A DNA stretch of 64,000 bases from Lepisosteus oculatus. Its lineage: Eukaryota; Chordata; Actinopteri; Semionotiformes; Lepisosteidae. Below, piece by piece: positions 24,990 through 36,095 of the stretch. Position 1 is the stretch's first letter, and every line of letters starts with the position of its first letter. Location of the stretch: the NCBI RefSeq assembly GCF_040954835.1, contig NC_090705.1, forward strand, positions 12,470,001 through 12,534,000, written 5' to 3'. The notes under the pieces were generated by a model. It had not been told where the DNA came from. It was given only the letters and a program-made list of their open reading frames with translations, and did not search any database. The translations under genes and the position numbers were made by a program.

Positions 24990-25359
24990 CTTTCCTGCGG
25001 TCCTCCCAACTCCCTCGACCGGATTCACCTTCACCAAGTGCACTGCTTTGTGGGATACCGGAGGAATTATGGCCAATCAGGAAATGTCAGATTTGAACTT
25101 CATAAATAGCCCATAGGAGCAATTCGTACAGTGCTATTACTCTATCGATACGACACCTAAATCGATCTCAGGACCCAAAACCTATGAAGTGGAAGGGTTG
25201 ACTGCCTCTTAAGTTTAATTTACAATTTTAGAAAAAATAAATTAAACGAATATAAATGCACATTTATTGCAGTATGTACGGTTCCGTTGTGACTGCGGAA
25301 TTATGGGAATTTTGAAGTCTGCATGTGGGTTTTGTATTGCCGGCTGTAAAAGGGCAAGT
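24990..25359. promoter_or_regulatory. Bidirectional promoter interval of ndufb9 and tatdn1
   Basis: Only 370 bases separate the two start codons, which point away from each other. The interval is richer in CG than its surroundings and holds a CCAAT box (GGCCAATCAGG, 25071-25081) and an ETS-like core (ACCGGAGG, 25058-25065). Head-to-head placement of these two genes is also the mammalian arrangement. Transcription start sites are not visible directly. Confidence 0.75.
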
Positions 25360-28300
25360 ATGGCACAGTTTAAATTTATAGGTAAGAATATTATACAAGG
25401 GTCTTAAAATAAAAAAATAAAGATCGATAATCATATGTTATAGTACATAGGTATACATTTAAATAAAGTTTTATTTCTATTTTTAACGTTCTATATTGAT
25501 TACATTTCATTACTAGCATCGTTATTTGCATGTGCATCTTTTTTCAGAACCATATCAGATCTTGTTTATGCCCGTGTTTACTACAGAATTATTGAAAATC
25601 CACTTAGGTGTTTTACAATGCTTTTCAGATATCGGAATCAACCTGACCGATTCTATGTTTCGAGGAATATACAGGGGAAACCAAAAACATCAAGGTTGGT
25701 ATCGCGTCCATAATACAGTAGGATTCTGACAACTTATTCGTGCTATTCACATTTTTAAACAAGCGCTGTTACTAAGGTTTATAAAGATTTCAGGAAAATA
25801 ATTAATTGGTTGTCTGACCAAAATTAGACAGACGTTTCCCTGCAGTGACTGAAGGAAAAATCCTAAATGTCTTATCAGAATAAAAAAGTTGATTGCACAG
25901 CACACTTACACATAGACCTTTTTCTGCAGCATGTTTTTCCAAATCCTAAGAAGGAATGAAAGCTCAGAGGAACTGATTAGTAATATAGTTTGGGGGTTAT
26001 AATATATTGTTGTTTTTTTTACATACACATGAAACTGAAAGATCAGGTAGAAGCAATACAGCTAAGTGCTGTGATAAATTTATTTTTTGCAACACAGAGC
26101 AGAATTCACCACTCACATGTTGATTGTCTTCCTAATAAAACTGTCTAGGAGGGCTGTATTTTTGGCTCTGTCACATTTTTAAAACATTTCATTACCTGTG
26201 AAAAAGTGATATATCAGTGTAAGGGATAATAATAATTTTATTGAAATACATTGGATCACAATACTCAGTTTTTCAAAACTGGCATTTTTGTACTTCAGAT
26301 GACTTTCCACAGGTGATAGAGAGAGCCGTTAAAATAGGAATCCATAAGGTAAGCCATTCAGTTTGTGTGTTGCATGTTTCTGAGGGTTGATGATGATTTT
26401 TTTTTTGAGAGCCCCGGGATTACTTTAAACATATTTTGTTTGAATTTCTAGTTTATGATAACAGGAGGCAGTCTTCAGGACAGTAAAGATGCTTTAAAAC
26501 TGGCACGAACACGAGGTAATTGGTTCCCATATCATTGATTTCTTTTTGTCAGAAACTTGATGGTTTGTTATATGTAGACAATGTTAGAAAAATTTGAGAA
26601 TTTTTAAAAGAATGGTGACTTAAGTGATTTTTTTTAAATTAAATACCGGAGAGTTTACTATTACAGCAAAATTACGGAGTCACATGGACATTTTCAAGTG
26701 CATCGTGTGTCCTATTTGAACGACTTATGGTTTCTTTGTGAAGATGAATTTTACAGCACAGTTGGCTGCCACCCCACCCGCTGTGGTGAGTTTGAGCAGA
26801 ATGGAGCTGATCAGTACCTGGCAGACCTGAAAGAATTGGCCAAAGCAAACAAGGACAAGATAGTGGCGATTGGGGAGTGTGGCCTAGGTAGGTCCTATAC
26901 CTTTTCCAGTCTTTTTTATTTCTTATTGTTCAATGCGTGATTTGCTCTTCTTATAGTTTTATTCTGTGTCCTAAAGCACTCTCCTGTTAAAATAATGAAC
27001 AAGTCTGTTAAAACTGTAATATTTTCTTGAAACTGAACGAGAGCCACTGATGAGGAAGGTAAGGTGATTTAACACAGACGTTACCAAAATGCTTTACGTA
27101 GTGGCTTCAATGTACTGTGCCATATTAATCTATTCTCTCTCTAGACCCCACGTAGTCAGGCCAAAAGAAGTCTTACCTGGGGCTGTTTTGCTATAATGGG
27201 AAAACAATTAAGTGAATTGTAATACACCGAATTACACAGAAGGTAATATAAAATTAGTGGTAGCTCAGTAGATTATGACACAGAATAGTATAAGAACGTA
27301 TTAAGGTTTCTTCTTATTGCTGGAAAGTAATTTAATTTTGGTGTTTAAGTATAAAGACACATTGGTGTGCTTGTAAAACTGACTTGTCTCATATAGACTG
27401 TGCTTTACACCACAACTGCACATCACAGTTAAAATTCAAGACCCTTCTTAAAAAAGTAAGGGACCTGTAAAGGGATCTGCTATATTCAAAAACATAAGAA
27501 AATGAACTTAATGTTGTCTTATACATGTAGTTTAAGTAGATAGCTGTTCGGCATGTGTAGGCTGCAAAGGAACAAGTAAAGAAGATCAAGTAAACAAGAA
27601 GAAAAGAAACACGTTTCGGCTGTGGAGCCTTCCTCGGCACTTTGGGTGACACCTGAAGAAGGCTCCACAGCCGAAACGTTGTGTTTCTTTTCTTCTAATT
27701 TCACCATGGAATAAACCTTTACTAGTTTCTTTGTTTTATACATTATTTCAAAGTTTCTTGTATACAATTCTAATATTTCTTCATTTATTAGAGGTTAAAT
27801 GATTTTCAGGCTTGTAAATCTTTGGTTACTTCATCTCCTAATGAAACATGGATCCTGGCATGGTTTTTTGTCCTACATTGCTGGAGTCTCCAGTAAAAAC
27901 TGTTTCTAGGATCTTTCTATATTTATATAATAAATACAAATAATTTAATTTGTGAATGTACGTTAAAGATAATATTCACAAACTGAAAACTGGTTTCGGT
28001 AAAATCTAGCTGACATTATGACCAGAACTCTTTAAAAATACTTCACAATAATTCAGAAATACTAAAATGAATGTGGTTGCCTATATTAATCTCAGAACTT
28101 TTTTTGTTAGCAAACTATTAGCTTTCTTCACTAAACCTCAAATGATCTGTTAAGATATCTGAACAAAAGCAAACATTATGTGATTAAACTAAGCTGCTTA
28201 TCTGTGAAGCAAAAACATTTTACCTCTATAGCTAATATAATACTTGTCTTTTTTTTAAAAACAAATTCTTTTTAAAAAGTTCACAATTCAGAAAAGAAGA

Positions 28301-31300
28301 AAGTGCCCTTAATACACTTTTTTCTGAGAGAAAACAACAACTTGCACATCAAAAGCTGGATTAATATAGTGAATTAAAGACCAGAAAGAAATTTTAAAAA
28401 ATATATGAATCTGGGGACTCTTTCCTGGCCTTTACTTTGATAGCTTGCATATTCCTATCTGCAAGAGGAAGAAACCATCACCCTTTGACTCATTCATCTT
28501 ACAATAACCAATTAACAGTTTTAAATAGGCAGCAATGTAGTGCTGACTCTTGTCAGCTATAGTAACATTGTGAAGCATTAGTGGAATCTTACTGGTGATG
28601 TAAAGGTCTTCTAAATTCATGTTTTTGTTCTGTGTAGTGCACATATAAAGACACTTTACTGGGTTTAATAAAATATTTATCTAATAAGATTATAATTTAT
28701 TAGATTATAAGTCTTTCTAAATTTTAAAGTCTTTATATAGTATATATTCAGTAAAATGTAATTGTAATTCCAGATTTTGACAGACTGGAGTTTTGTCCCA
28801 AAGAAACCCAGCTACTGTAAGTAAATACTCAGTTATATTTCCAACTGCATTTTCATCTTTTCACATTAAAATGGCTAACATTTTGAAGTTTCTTCTTATA
28901 CAAAACCTTCAGCTTTCATCTGAAGTTCTATTAGTGAAAATATTGTAAATAATGAAAAATGCATCTGTTTTGTAAGGTGTTTTTAATTGAGTTAACACTG
29001 GATACAAAATGAAAATAATTTACTTAATGTATTGACAATTGTCTGATGACACCATGGTATTTGCACTTAACTGTGAAGAATTACAAATACAAATACAGGC
29101 ACTGAATAAAGCCACAAGCAAAGTGGGTGTGAAGATGCTCTTTATTTGAAGGTTGAAGACATGTAACTAAATCTGTGGAAGTCACCATTTTTATCTATCT
29201 GGGAGGAAAAAGCAGGTGTCACCTAGTGAAAAACATATGTGTAAAATAAAAACATTACTTAAAAGCTACAAAGAATTCTTAAATGATTTAATATTGTGCT
29301 CAATGGTGAACCACCCAATATCTCGAGAGGAAAGTAAGTTGGAATAGTATATAAGAAATTACTGGCAAGGAAGCATTAAAAAGTACTTGCGGGGAGTACC
29401 AGAAGAGGGATGCTAAAGAAATGAATGTGCCCAGGAGCAAGTAAGAGTTTGTAACATTCTTGGATGATTGAAGAAACTAAGTGACAAGGGCAGTATATCA
29501 GAAAATGACATCAGAAATGTACATCTACTTTACCATTAACTAGAGAAATGTAAAAATAATATGTATTGGTACATGGTATATTACCTTCGTGAACAGCACA
29601 GTCTCGGTGTATATAAGAACATGAGAATTTTAAATAACGAGTGATTTAGTGCATTTTTGCTCATTTGGTACAGTGTTCTAAAAATCTCATTTAGCTATTT
29701 CTCAATGATTTGGGAATTGCCTGTTCTAATTGCCCATGTGTGTCTGTGTACAGAGCGACCTCCTCTTTTGAGTTCTAAGTACACATGCAGGTATTTTCTA
29801 CTTCAGTCTTACTAGAATAAGTTTGCTTCTGCGTTCTGGACAATGGTATACAAAGATGCTTTTCCCATATAAAAAAAGTTCCAGATATTGCTTAAAGGAA
29901 TTATTTTAACTCTAGAAAATAAGAAAATAAATATTTATAATACTATTATTTTTTTCCTTAACTTTTTGAAGGTACTTTGAAAAGCAGTTTGACGTGGCCG
30001 AAGAAACAAAACTGCCCATGTTCCTCCATTGCAGAAACTCACATGAAGAATTTTTAGGTACTGTACATTTATGTTTATCTGAATGCAAAGGTATCATGGC
30101 TCTGATTGATACATGACACCTGCTTTTCTACACCAACAGACATCATGAAAAGAAACAGAGAGAGATGTGTTGGGGGGGTGGTAAGTATTTGTTTAGCTTA
30201 TTTTTAATTAAAAAGCTAACAAGATTGCTATGGTTTTACGTGTGCGTTGGGGTGACAGAGGAGTGACAGATGGGGGTTAGAAGTTGTTACACTACAGATA
30301 CTGTAAGCAGGTGCTCTTTCATTTATATGTATGAATGTTAATACTGTACATCACAAGTAAGTGAAAAGGCACAAATTGTGGATACATCATTTTTGAATAA
30401 TAATATACCTTAGGACAAAAATAATAATAATTAATTACACTATACACTAAAAGCACTATAGAGTGCTTTTCTGGACACTCCACTCCAGTGCTTTAAAGAT
30501 AATGAGGACTCCCCTCCACCACCACCAATGTGCAGCATCCACCTGGATGAAGCAACGGTAGCCATAGTGCGCCAGTACACTCCCCAAACACCAGCTATCA
30601 GTGGGGAGGAGAACAGAGTGATGAAGCTAAATCTAAATGGGGATTATTAGGAGGCCACGATTGGTAAAGGCCAATGGGAAATTCGGCCAGGATGCCAGGG
30701 TAACACCCCTAATTTCTTCAAGAAACACCCTGGGATTTTTAATGACCACAGAGGACAGCAACTATTTTACAGTATAGTGTCACTGTACTGGGGCTTCAGG
30801 ATGCACACAGACTGCAGGGTGAGCGCCCCCTGCTGGCCCCACTAACAGGAACCTAAGTTTTTCCCAGGAGGTCTCCCATCCAGGTACTGACCAGGTTCAC
30901 ATCTGCTTTGCTTCAGTGGGTTGTCAGTTAAAAAATAATATAAGCTTTTCTCTGGAAACTGGCCATTTCATGCCTTTATGCAAGATTCATGCATATTTTG
31001 TAATGACTCACAAAAGGATTTTTTTTGGGGTTAGAATATCAGTAGACCTCATGGTACTGTCTTCTGCTACAGGTGCACTCATTTGATGGTACGAAGGAAG
31101 AGGCAGCAGCTATTCTTGATCTAGACCTTTATATTGGAATAAATGGCTGGTAGGTTCCAAAATTCAAAATTAAACTATATATATTATAGTAGAAGGCATA
31201 GTGGGTCGCAACAGAAGTAGGCTGAAGAAGTTCAAGTATGTAACTGTGTCAGCATGCATAGGCTGCAAAGGAACAAGTAAAGGTTTATTCAAAGGTTTAT

Positions 31301-33232
31301 TACACCCGAAGACCTGAAAAGAGACCCAACCAGAAGAAGTCTACAGTTGAAACATTGTTTCCTTTCTTCTCTTTTTAGCATGAAATAAATGTTTACTTAT
31401 TCCTTTGTAGCCTATGCATGCTAACACAGCTACCTACTTTAACTGTATTCTAGTATACTATATATATACTGAACATGTAACGCTATATTGAGTTATATTA
31501 TGTAAATGAACAAACTAAGATTTTTACTGACTCCACGTTTGTCAAATTCAATACTGACACCAGCGCGCTCACACTTGTTTTAGCTCCTTGAAAACAGAAG
31601 AAAATGTTGAGGCCATGAAGTCAATTCCTTCTGAAAGACTGATGATTGAAACTGGTACGTGCAGCTCTTTAGAACTGAAATCAGCTTCAATAATGACAGA
31701 GGCAGGTTTATTGAATCCTTTGGTTTAACAGAAAAGTTTTCTGTTGAACTTATTTCACAAATTAAAAAGTGAATCTTTTTTTCATTATTATTATTATACG
31801 ATAGCTTTTTTTTAAAGTGACATAAGTTAAACAACAGAAAAGTATAACTGGGGACAGAAATTATAAAAAGAATCTAGGCAAAAGGGCAAGATTTTTAAAA
31901 GATGCACAATATATTAAATGCTTAAAGTCTGAGATTTTATTTTATATTGACTATCAAAATATTGGTTTAAATCAAACATGCTTAGAATAAGACTCTTTCA
32001 TGTAGGAAAAAATTGGACAGCTCAGAGAAAAGTGGTGCAGTTGGCTTGAAAGTCATGTGTCTGTAATGGTTACTACTTGTGATTGTGTCTTCTTGTGTAA
32101 CATAGATGCTCCATGGTGTGGAGTGAAGAACAGTCATGCAGGCTTCAAGTACATAAAAACTACCTTTCCTACTAAGAAGAAATGGGAAGCAGGCCATTGT
32201 GTAAAGGACAGAAATGAGCCCTGCCATATAATGTACGTAAGCAAAGGAAATTATTTTTAAAACATAAGTAAATGCAACAGATTGTGCAGGCTTTTAATCA
32301 GAACCTGCGAGCATGATTCTGTAGTACCTGTGTCAACATTTACATCCACAAATGTCATCTTAGAGAATAACAATGTTGTTTTTTTTCTAATGACTTACCT
32401 TGGCATTCAGTTTCTGTGACTTCCTCGCTTTAAAGATCATGTATTGAGCTCTAGGAAACAATCATGTGATTACATCATGTTGCTGTATATGTTGCTGCAG
32501 TTGTTTGAATAACTGGCCAGTAATTGTACTTTTCTACCTCCTCACAAGCCTACAATTTCATAATCCAAGCACAGTTTGCCCTCAAAACTCATTTCTTGCA
32601 GTTACAGTTGTCAGATGAAGCTCTCACAGACATGCCTTTTCTCGAACCAGTTGGTGTCTGTCTGGCTGCTGCCAGTGTCCTTAGGCATGAACTTTTGAGG
32701 AGCCACCCATGCTGTAGTGAATGCAGACTTGCCTCTTCAGAATCTGTGGAGTGGTCTTAGGAATTCAGGAGCTCTCTGGAGTGAGGAAATAACAAAACCA
32801 AAAAAATTAAAGGTACACCTTTTAGCAAGAGATGGTTACGTAAAATGATATGGTTTTCTGAACTATTACTTGATCTTTGAACTCCATTCAGAATTTCCTA
32901 TTAGAAATTTTCAGACCAAAGTGATACTTGGAGCTGTGTGCCTCAATTAAAAGACTTCGCAGTACTATGAGCTCATGTGCATAACTATAATATAACCCCC
33001 ACACCTACAAATAAAAGACTGTAGCGTGTGTGAAACACTGGTGCTTGAGTTTCAAATGAGGTATTTTTTAGGAGCTTTTTAATGAGTTAAAAATTGAAAA
33101 TATGAAAACATTCATGTCTCCCATTACAGTCAAGTGCTAGAGATCATGGCTGCAGCAAGAGAAGAAGATCCTTTTGAGCTGGCAAACACTATTTTCAACA
33201 ATACCATAAAGGTCTTCTTCAAAGGAAGCTGA
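25360..33232 (+). CDS. tatdn1: TatD DNase domain-containing protein 1, complete, 12 exons
   Basis: Predicted metal-dependent nuclease of the TatD family. Exons: 25360-25381, 25629-25694, 26299-26348, 26452-26515, 26744-26887, 28774-28816, 29972-30057, 30140-30180, 31073-31149, 31584-31654, 32106-32232, 33130-33232 (stop TGA 33230-33232). The total is 894 bases, 297 residues, the same as I recall for human TATDN1. All TatD landmarks are present: DIGINLTD (8-15, the eukaryotic variant of the first motif), GCHPT (75-79), GECGLD (111-116, ligand Glu), FLHCRNS (147-153, ligand His), VHSFDG (173-178, ligand His) and ETDAPW (220-225, ligand Asp). Every junction preserves frame. At residues 128-131 it reads QLLY where human has QLKY. 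The gene starts head-to-head with ndufb9 and is followed in tandem by rnf139. Confidence 0.97.
26888..28773 (+). other. tatdn1: tatdn1 intron 5
   Basis: AT-rich intron of 1.9 kb holding a foldback element (about 27532-27740). Nothing else recognisable. Confidence 0.7.
27532..27740. mobile_element. Foldback MITE-like element, copy 1
   Basis: The outer left sequence (GGCTGCAAAGGAACAAGTAAA at 27561-27580) matches the left end of the element at 31232. Inside is a strong inverted repeat: GAAACACGTTTCGGCTGTGG with GAGCC (27607-27630) pairs with GGCTCCACAGCCGAAACG and TTGTGTTTC (27661-27687), extended by matching AGAAGAAAAG/CTTTTCTTCT arms. The right side has GGAATAAACCTTTACTAG. The internal phrase CTCCACAGCCGAAACG is, from memory, common in fish genomes. 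No transposase is encoded, so it is non-autonomous. Confidence 0.7.
28817..29971 (+). other. tatdn1: tatdn1 intron 6
   Basis: Intron of 1.16 kb, mostly occupied by a degraded reverse-transcriptase relic (about 29030-29520). Confidence 0.6.
29030..29520 (+). mobile_element. Degraded non-LTR reverse-transcriptase fragment
   Basis: Conceptual translation from about 29041 gives [20 protein letters not shown] and then [10 protein letters not shown]. This fits the catalytic (Y/F)xDD box and the following helix of non-LTR reverse transcriptases. Downstream, with frame breaks, there is [12 protein letters not shown]. No intact ORF remains. It is an old LINE insertion in tatdn1 intron 6, in the same orientation as the gene. 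Confidence 0.6.
30416..30920 (-). mobile_element. 5S-rRNA-headed SINE, reverse orientation
   Basis: Same family as the copy at 23366. Read on the minus strand, the head (about 30920-30850) gives GAAGCAAAGCAGATGTGAAC, CTGGTCAGTACCTGGATGGG, AGACCTCCTGGGA, which matches most of the 3' half of vertebrate 5S rRNA. The body continues through the GGGCGCTCACC and CCACCTGGATGA blocks. The tail (CTTTTCTGGACACTCCACTC on the plus strand) lies near 30466, next to an AT-rich microsatellite. It lies in tatdn1 intron 8 and is the best 5S head in the window. Confidence 0.8.
31232..31440. mobile_element. Foldback MITE-like element, copy 2
   Basis: Terminal inverted repeats of about 50 bp: the left end (about 31233-31287, with AGCATGCATAGGCTGCAAAG) pairs with the right end (about 31386-31440, with CTTTGTAGCCTATGCATGCT). 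The interior resembles a decayed version of the copy at 27532 (GAAGAAGTCTACAGTTGAAA, then a CATTGTTTCC run). It lies in tatdn1 intron 9. No coding capacity. Confidence 0.75.
31655..33129 (+). other. tatdn1: tatdn1 introns 10 and 11
   Basis: Apart from coding exon 11 (32106-32232), this stretch is AT-rich intron. A 78-codon open frame at 32524-32760 has no recognisable domain and no splice support. Nothing else is supported. Confidence 0.6.
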
Positions 33233-33413
33233 AGGCTTATACCGACTAGAGCTGCTCTCACACCAGACAACGTGGTATGGGCTTCTGTCTTCACTACCAC
33301 ACTGTTCCAGATTTGTTTCGCAGCTTGAAAATCCTGGAATCCACATACAGGAACCATGATGAACATGATTCTTGATTGCTGCTTCTGGGAAACAAATATA
33401 TATTTTTAAAGAA

Positions 33414-33419
33414 AATAAA
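33414..33419 (+). terminator. tatdn1: tatdn1 poly(A) signal
   Basis: AATAAA lies about 180 bases after the tatdn1 stop, in an A-rich tract. It is the first canonical hexamer after the coding region. Confidence 0.7.
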
Positions 33420-34183
33420 AAATAATTTAAAAGGCATTAAGTTTGTTGTTTGTATGACACCTAATTTGGATTTATCAGATTTATCATTTTTAATGTACTA
33501 TGTTTAATAGTTTTTAGTAGGGATATGGTCACTTGTATGGTATTATGCATGTTATGTTAATGTTGACTTCCAGTTTATTTGTAATTAATATAAGTCATGT
33601 GACTTTTAGATGAGGTTGTAAGATATCTAAATACGTATTAATAGGTTAGTGATATTGGTGTTGCTAAGCTTTACACCATGGTAATAGAAAAGTAACGATA
33701 TGTCATAGTACTTGAAGAGCTACACACCAACCGCTTTACTCTGAAAGAAATGGCACCCCTCACTGCTGCCATCTTGTGATTTTGTAAAAAAAAAGATCAA
33801 ATAAATTGTAAATTTATCAAATTAACATTTTATTTTCAACATGAATTAAATATTATTAACTAATCACAAATAGCTACTTGTTTCCTTGGTGCCCTTATCA
33901 GTGCGATATGAAAAAGGCTGTCAATGTGATTACAAGGCACAGAAAGTGAAATTTCAAACCCATTGGAACTGGGTTACATCCATTGGGTTACGCACAGGTG
34001 ATGAGAACCATGAGGTTGAACTGGTATAGAAGACATCCTGAGGAACTTTCCTATTGCCTTATCTGGGAAAGGGGTGGAGATGGAGAAGGTTTTCAAAATA
34101 TCCCACGTTTTATGTTCATTGGTAAATCTACCTGTATATCAGGTATTAGTACAGAAAAGTTCGGTGCCTGTAAATAATAATAT
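33420..34183. other. Intergenic DNA after tatdn1
   Basis: AT-rich sequence with no convincing ORF or repeat that I can name, ending at the 5' LTR of the element at 34184. Confidence 0.6.
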
Positions 34184-34553
34184 TGTGGTGCCTTCGCCTG
34201 GCGTTGCGGTTGAAGAGCGCCTTGCCGAGGTGCGCAGCGAAGGGCAGGATGGGAGGAGGAGTCAAAGGGGGGACTGAGGGCGACTGGCCAGTGCAGGTTG
34301 ACCATCTGGTGCAGTTGCACATTGTTGTGGGCTGTTGGGTTGCATATAAATAGTTATCTCCGGTTTATACTGTACTCTTTTATACCTGTACCCACTTAAC
34401 TACCCTGTACCTATATGACCCTAGTGTGTTATACCCTGGTTACACTGTCTGTCTCCAGCTGTCTTTGCTGCTGTGCCGGCAATAAAGAGCAGTTTCCGTT
34501 CTAAAAAGAGCATGAATTCCTGTCTGCATCCTCACCGACCCTGTCTCCCTACA
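34184..34553. repeat. 5' (left) LTR of the TRIM-like element
   Basis: Starts TGTGGTGCCTTCGCCTGGCG and ends CCCTGTCTCCCTACA. It is near-identical to the right copy apart from scattered substitutions and small indels, for example an extra block after the GGGAGG run here and an extra CAGTACCCTAGG-type segment in the right copy. Confidence 0.8.
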
Positions 34554-34973
34554 TTTGTGTCAGCAGTGGGAGGGATGGACAGCGATTAGTGCCAACACCT
34601 GTCGGACTCAGATAAGTGCCAGTTTTACCAGCAGGCGAGTGACCCCCTCAAGCCCTTTCTGGGGACGAGCAGCAGCAACCAGGAGCAGGAGTGGCTCCCT
34701 GGCACCACTGGAGGGTTGTGGTCCTGCACTGGGACCGCCTGGTTCCATTCAGGGCTCGTGAGGGGACGCTCTAATAGGAGGGCGCAGCGGATCCCAGGGA
34801 GCAGCCAGTTCCAGATTCCTATGGCCTGGGGGGGCCAAGGGAGCAGACCGCCAGACTCCACCCCAATGCAGCGAGCGAGTTCACCGGGCGCCACGGGGGC
34901 TGGAGGATTTAGTGTGCGGCCTCGCTGGGTTATTCATCGTTGGTGGGACACTTGATGTTTTAGGTGGTGGCAA

Positions 34974-35342
34974 TGTGGCGCTCTCACCTGGCGTTGCGGC
35001 CGAAGAGCGTCTAGCTGAGGTGCACGGCGAAGGGCAGGATGGGAGGGGGGACTGAGGGCGACTGGCCAGCGCGGGTTGAACATCTGGTGCAGTTGCACAT
35101 TTTTGTGGGCTGTTGGGTTGTCATATGTATAATTATCTCCGGTTTACAGCCTTTTATACCTGTACCCACTTAACTACCCTATACCTATGTTTCAGTACCC
35201 TAGGTGACCCTAGTGTGTTATACCCTGGTTACACTGTCTGTCTCCAGCTGTCTTTGCTGCTGTGCCGGCAATAAAGAGCAGTTTCCATTCTAAAAAGAGC
35301 CTGAATTCCTGTCTGCATTCTCACAGACCCCGTCTCGCTACA
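34974..35342. repeat. 3' (right) LTR of the TRIM-like element
   Basis: Starts TGTGGCGCTCTCACCTGGCG and ends CCCGTCTCGCTACA. The left boundary follows the purine-rich AGGTGGTGGCAA. Differences from the left LTR mean the insertion is not brand new. Confidence 0.8.
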
Positions 35343-35378
35343 ATATCAAATAATTACTAAGATTTTTCTCTGGCTTAC

Positions 35379-35633
35379 CTTCTTAGTTATGGAGACCTTT
35401 TCTTCCCCTTGACGTGCCAACAATTTGGTTAACGAACTTTCTCCTCGAATTGCCTTTTTGCGTTTGTCTGAGTCAACTTGAGCTTGCAAGTCAAGTACAA
35501 CTTGATTTGCCACGGAGACAAACGTACCAGGCTTACACACCAAACATTCAGCTTCCCGGTCTTCTCTGCCACTTCGAAAACAAGGAAATTTATTTTTTAG
35601 TTCTGCTGTGAATTTACACTTTCGCTTTAGCAT
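35379..35633 (-). pseudogene. Exon resembling the N-terminus of hAT-related zinc-finger proteins, finger degenerate
   Basis: An 85-codon minus-strand frame from ATG at 35633-35631 to a clean donor (AAG/gtaagc at 35379/35378). It begins MLKRKCKFTAELKNKFPCFR and contains ECLVC followed by GTFVSVANQ. From memory this matches the start of a family of hAT-transposon-derived fish proteins that carry one C2H2-type finger. The Cys pair is intact (ECLVCK). The two positions where I expect His read Gln (LQAQVDS) and Arg (DKRKKA), so zinc binding is probably lost. An in-frame upstream ATG exists at 35663. No downstream exon was found; the LTR element begins 37 bases past the donor. It could be a broken transposon relic or the first exon of a domesticated gene sharing a promoter with rnf139. 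Confidence 0.5.
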
Positions 35634-36081
35634 TGTGTTTGAGGGTAGGAAGACGAGAAACAAAATAGGGAGCCTTTTGAGGGAATGCTTATGCTACTAG
35701 TAGTAGGCATGCTGCAGTTTCACTGATTATCCTATACTTCGATTGCCTTGATACAGAAGCATAATGACACTTAAAAGCAACTCCTACTCACAATATTAAT
35801 GGACGACTTTCAATGTATTAGTTACACATGTGTACACTCTCTTCTTTATTGAGATGGACTTCTTAAATGGGTCTTCCTGCGAGAAAACGTAGGAACTTGT
35901 TATTAATATGCTATTAATATGCTATCTTCCGTAAATTACAAAAGATATTGTTGTAGTCTATCTCTTTGCACTTTTCCAAAATAGGAGATAGTGAGGTTTC
36001 TACGCTACAGAGGATTCATTCCTTGGCTTCTGCAGAACAATCCGGCACGAACCTTAAGAGAAAAAGCAGAACTGTCTGACC

Positions 36082-36095
36082 GTTGCCATAACAAC
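36082..36095. promoter_or_regulatory. RFX X-box-like motif
   Basis: GTTGCCATAACAAC fits the X-box pattern RYYNYY-N(1-3)-RRNRAC, an imperfect inverted repeat of GTTGCC. X-boxes are bound by RFX factors, often at cilia-related genes. It lies about 235 bases upstream of the rnf139 ATG and about 450 bases upstream of the hAT-like exon. Confidence 0.55.

Larger units (their letters stand above)
34184..35342. mobile_element. Short LTR element (TRIM-like), about 370 bp LTRs, no gag or pol
   Basis: Two direct repeats of about 370 bp (34184-34553 and 34974-35342) each begin TG and end CA. They share GGCGTTGCGG, GAAGGGCAGGATGGGAGG, TATAAATAG/TGTATAATTA, GTTATACCCTGGTTACACTG and GCAATAAAGAGCAGTTTCC. 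A possible 4-bp target duplication ATAT flanks the element (34180-34183 and 35343-35346). The internal part is only about 420 bp. It starts TTTGTGTCAGCAGTGGGA, like the primer-site region of many vertebrate Ty3-type elements, and ends with a purine-rich stretch before the second LTR. The AATAAA inside each LTR (about 34481 and 35269) fits an LTR poly(A) signal. No gag or pol frame exists, so mobility would depend on another element. Confidence 0.8.

Noticed and set aside
24891-25109. 72-codon plus-strand open frame
   Set aside because: Antisense to ndufb9 exon 1 and its promoter; the minus-strand reading matches NDUFB9 with proper ATG and donor.
34555-34955. Open frames inside the LTR element
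   Set aside because: Short, low-complexity GC-rich translations with no gag, protease or polymerase motif.
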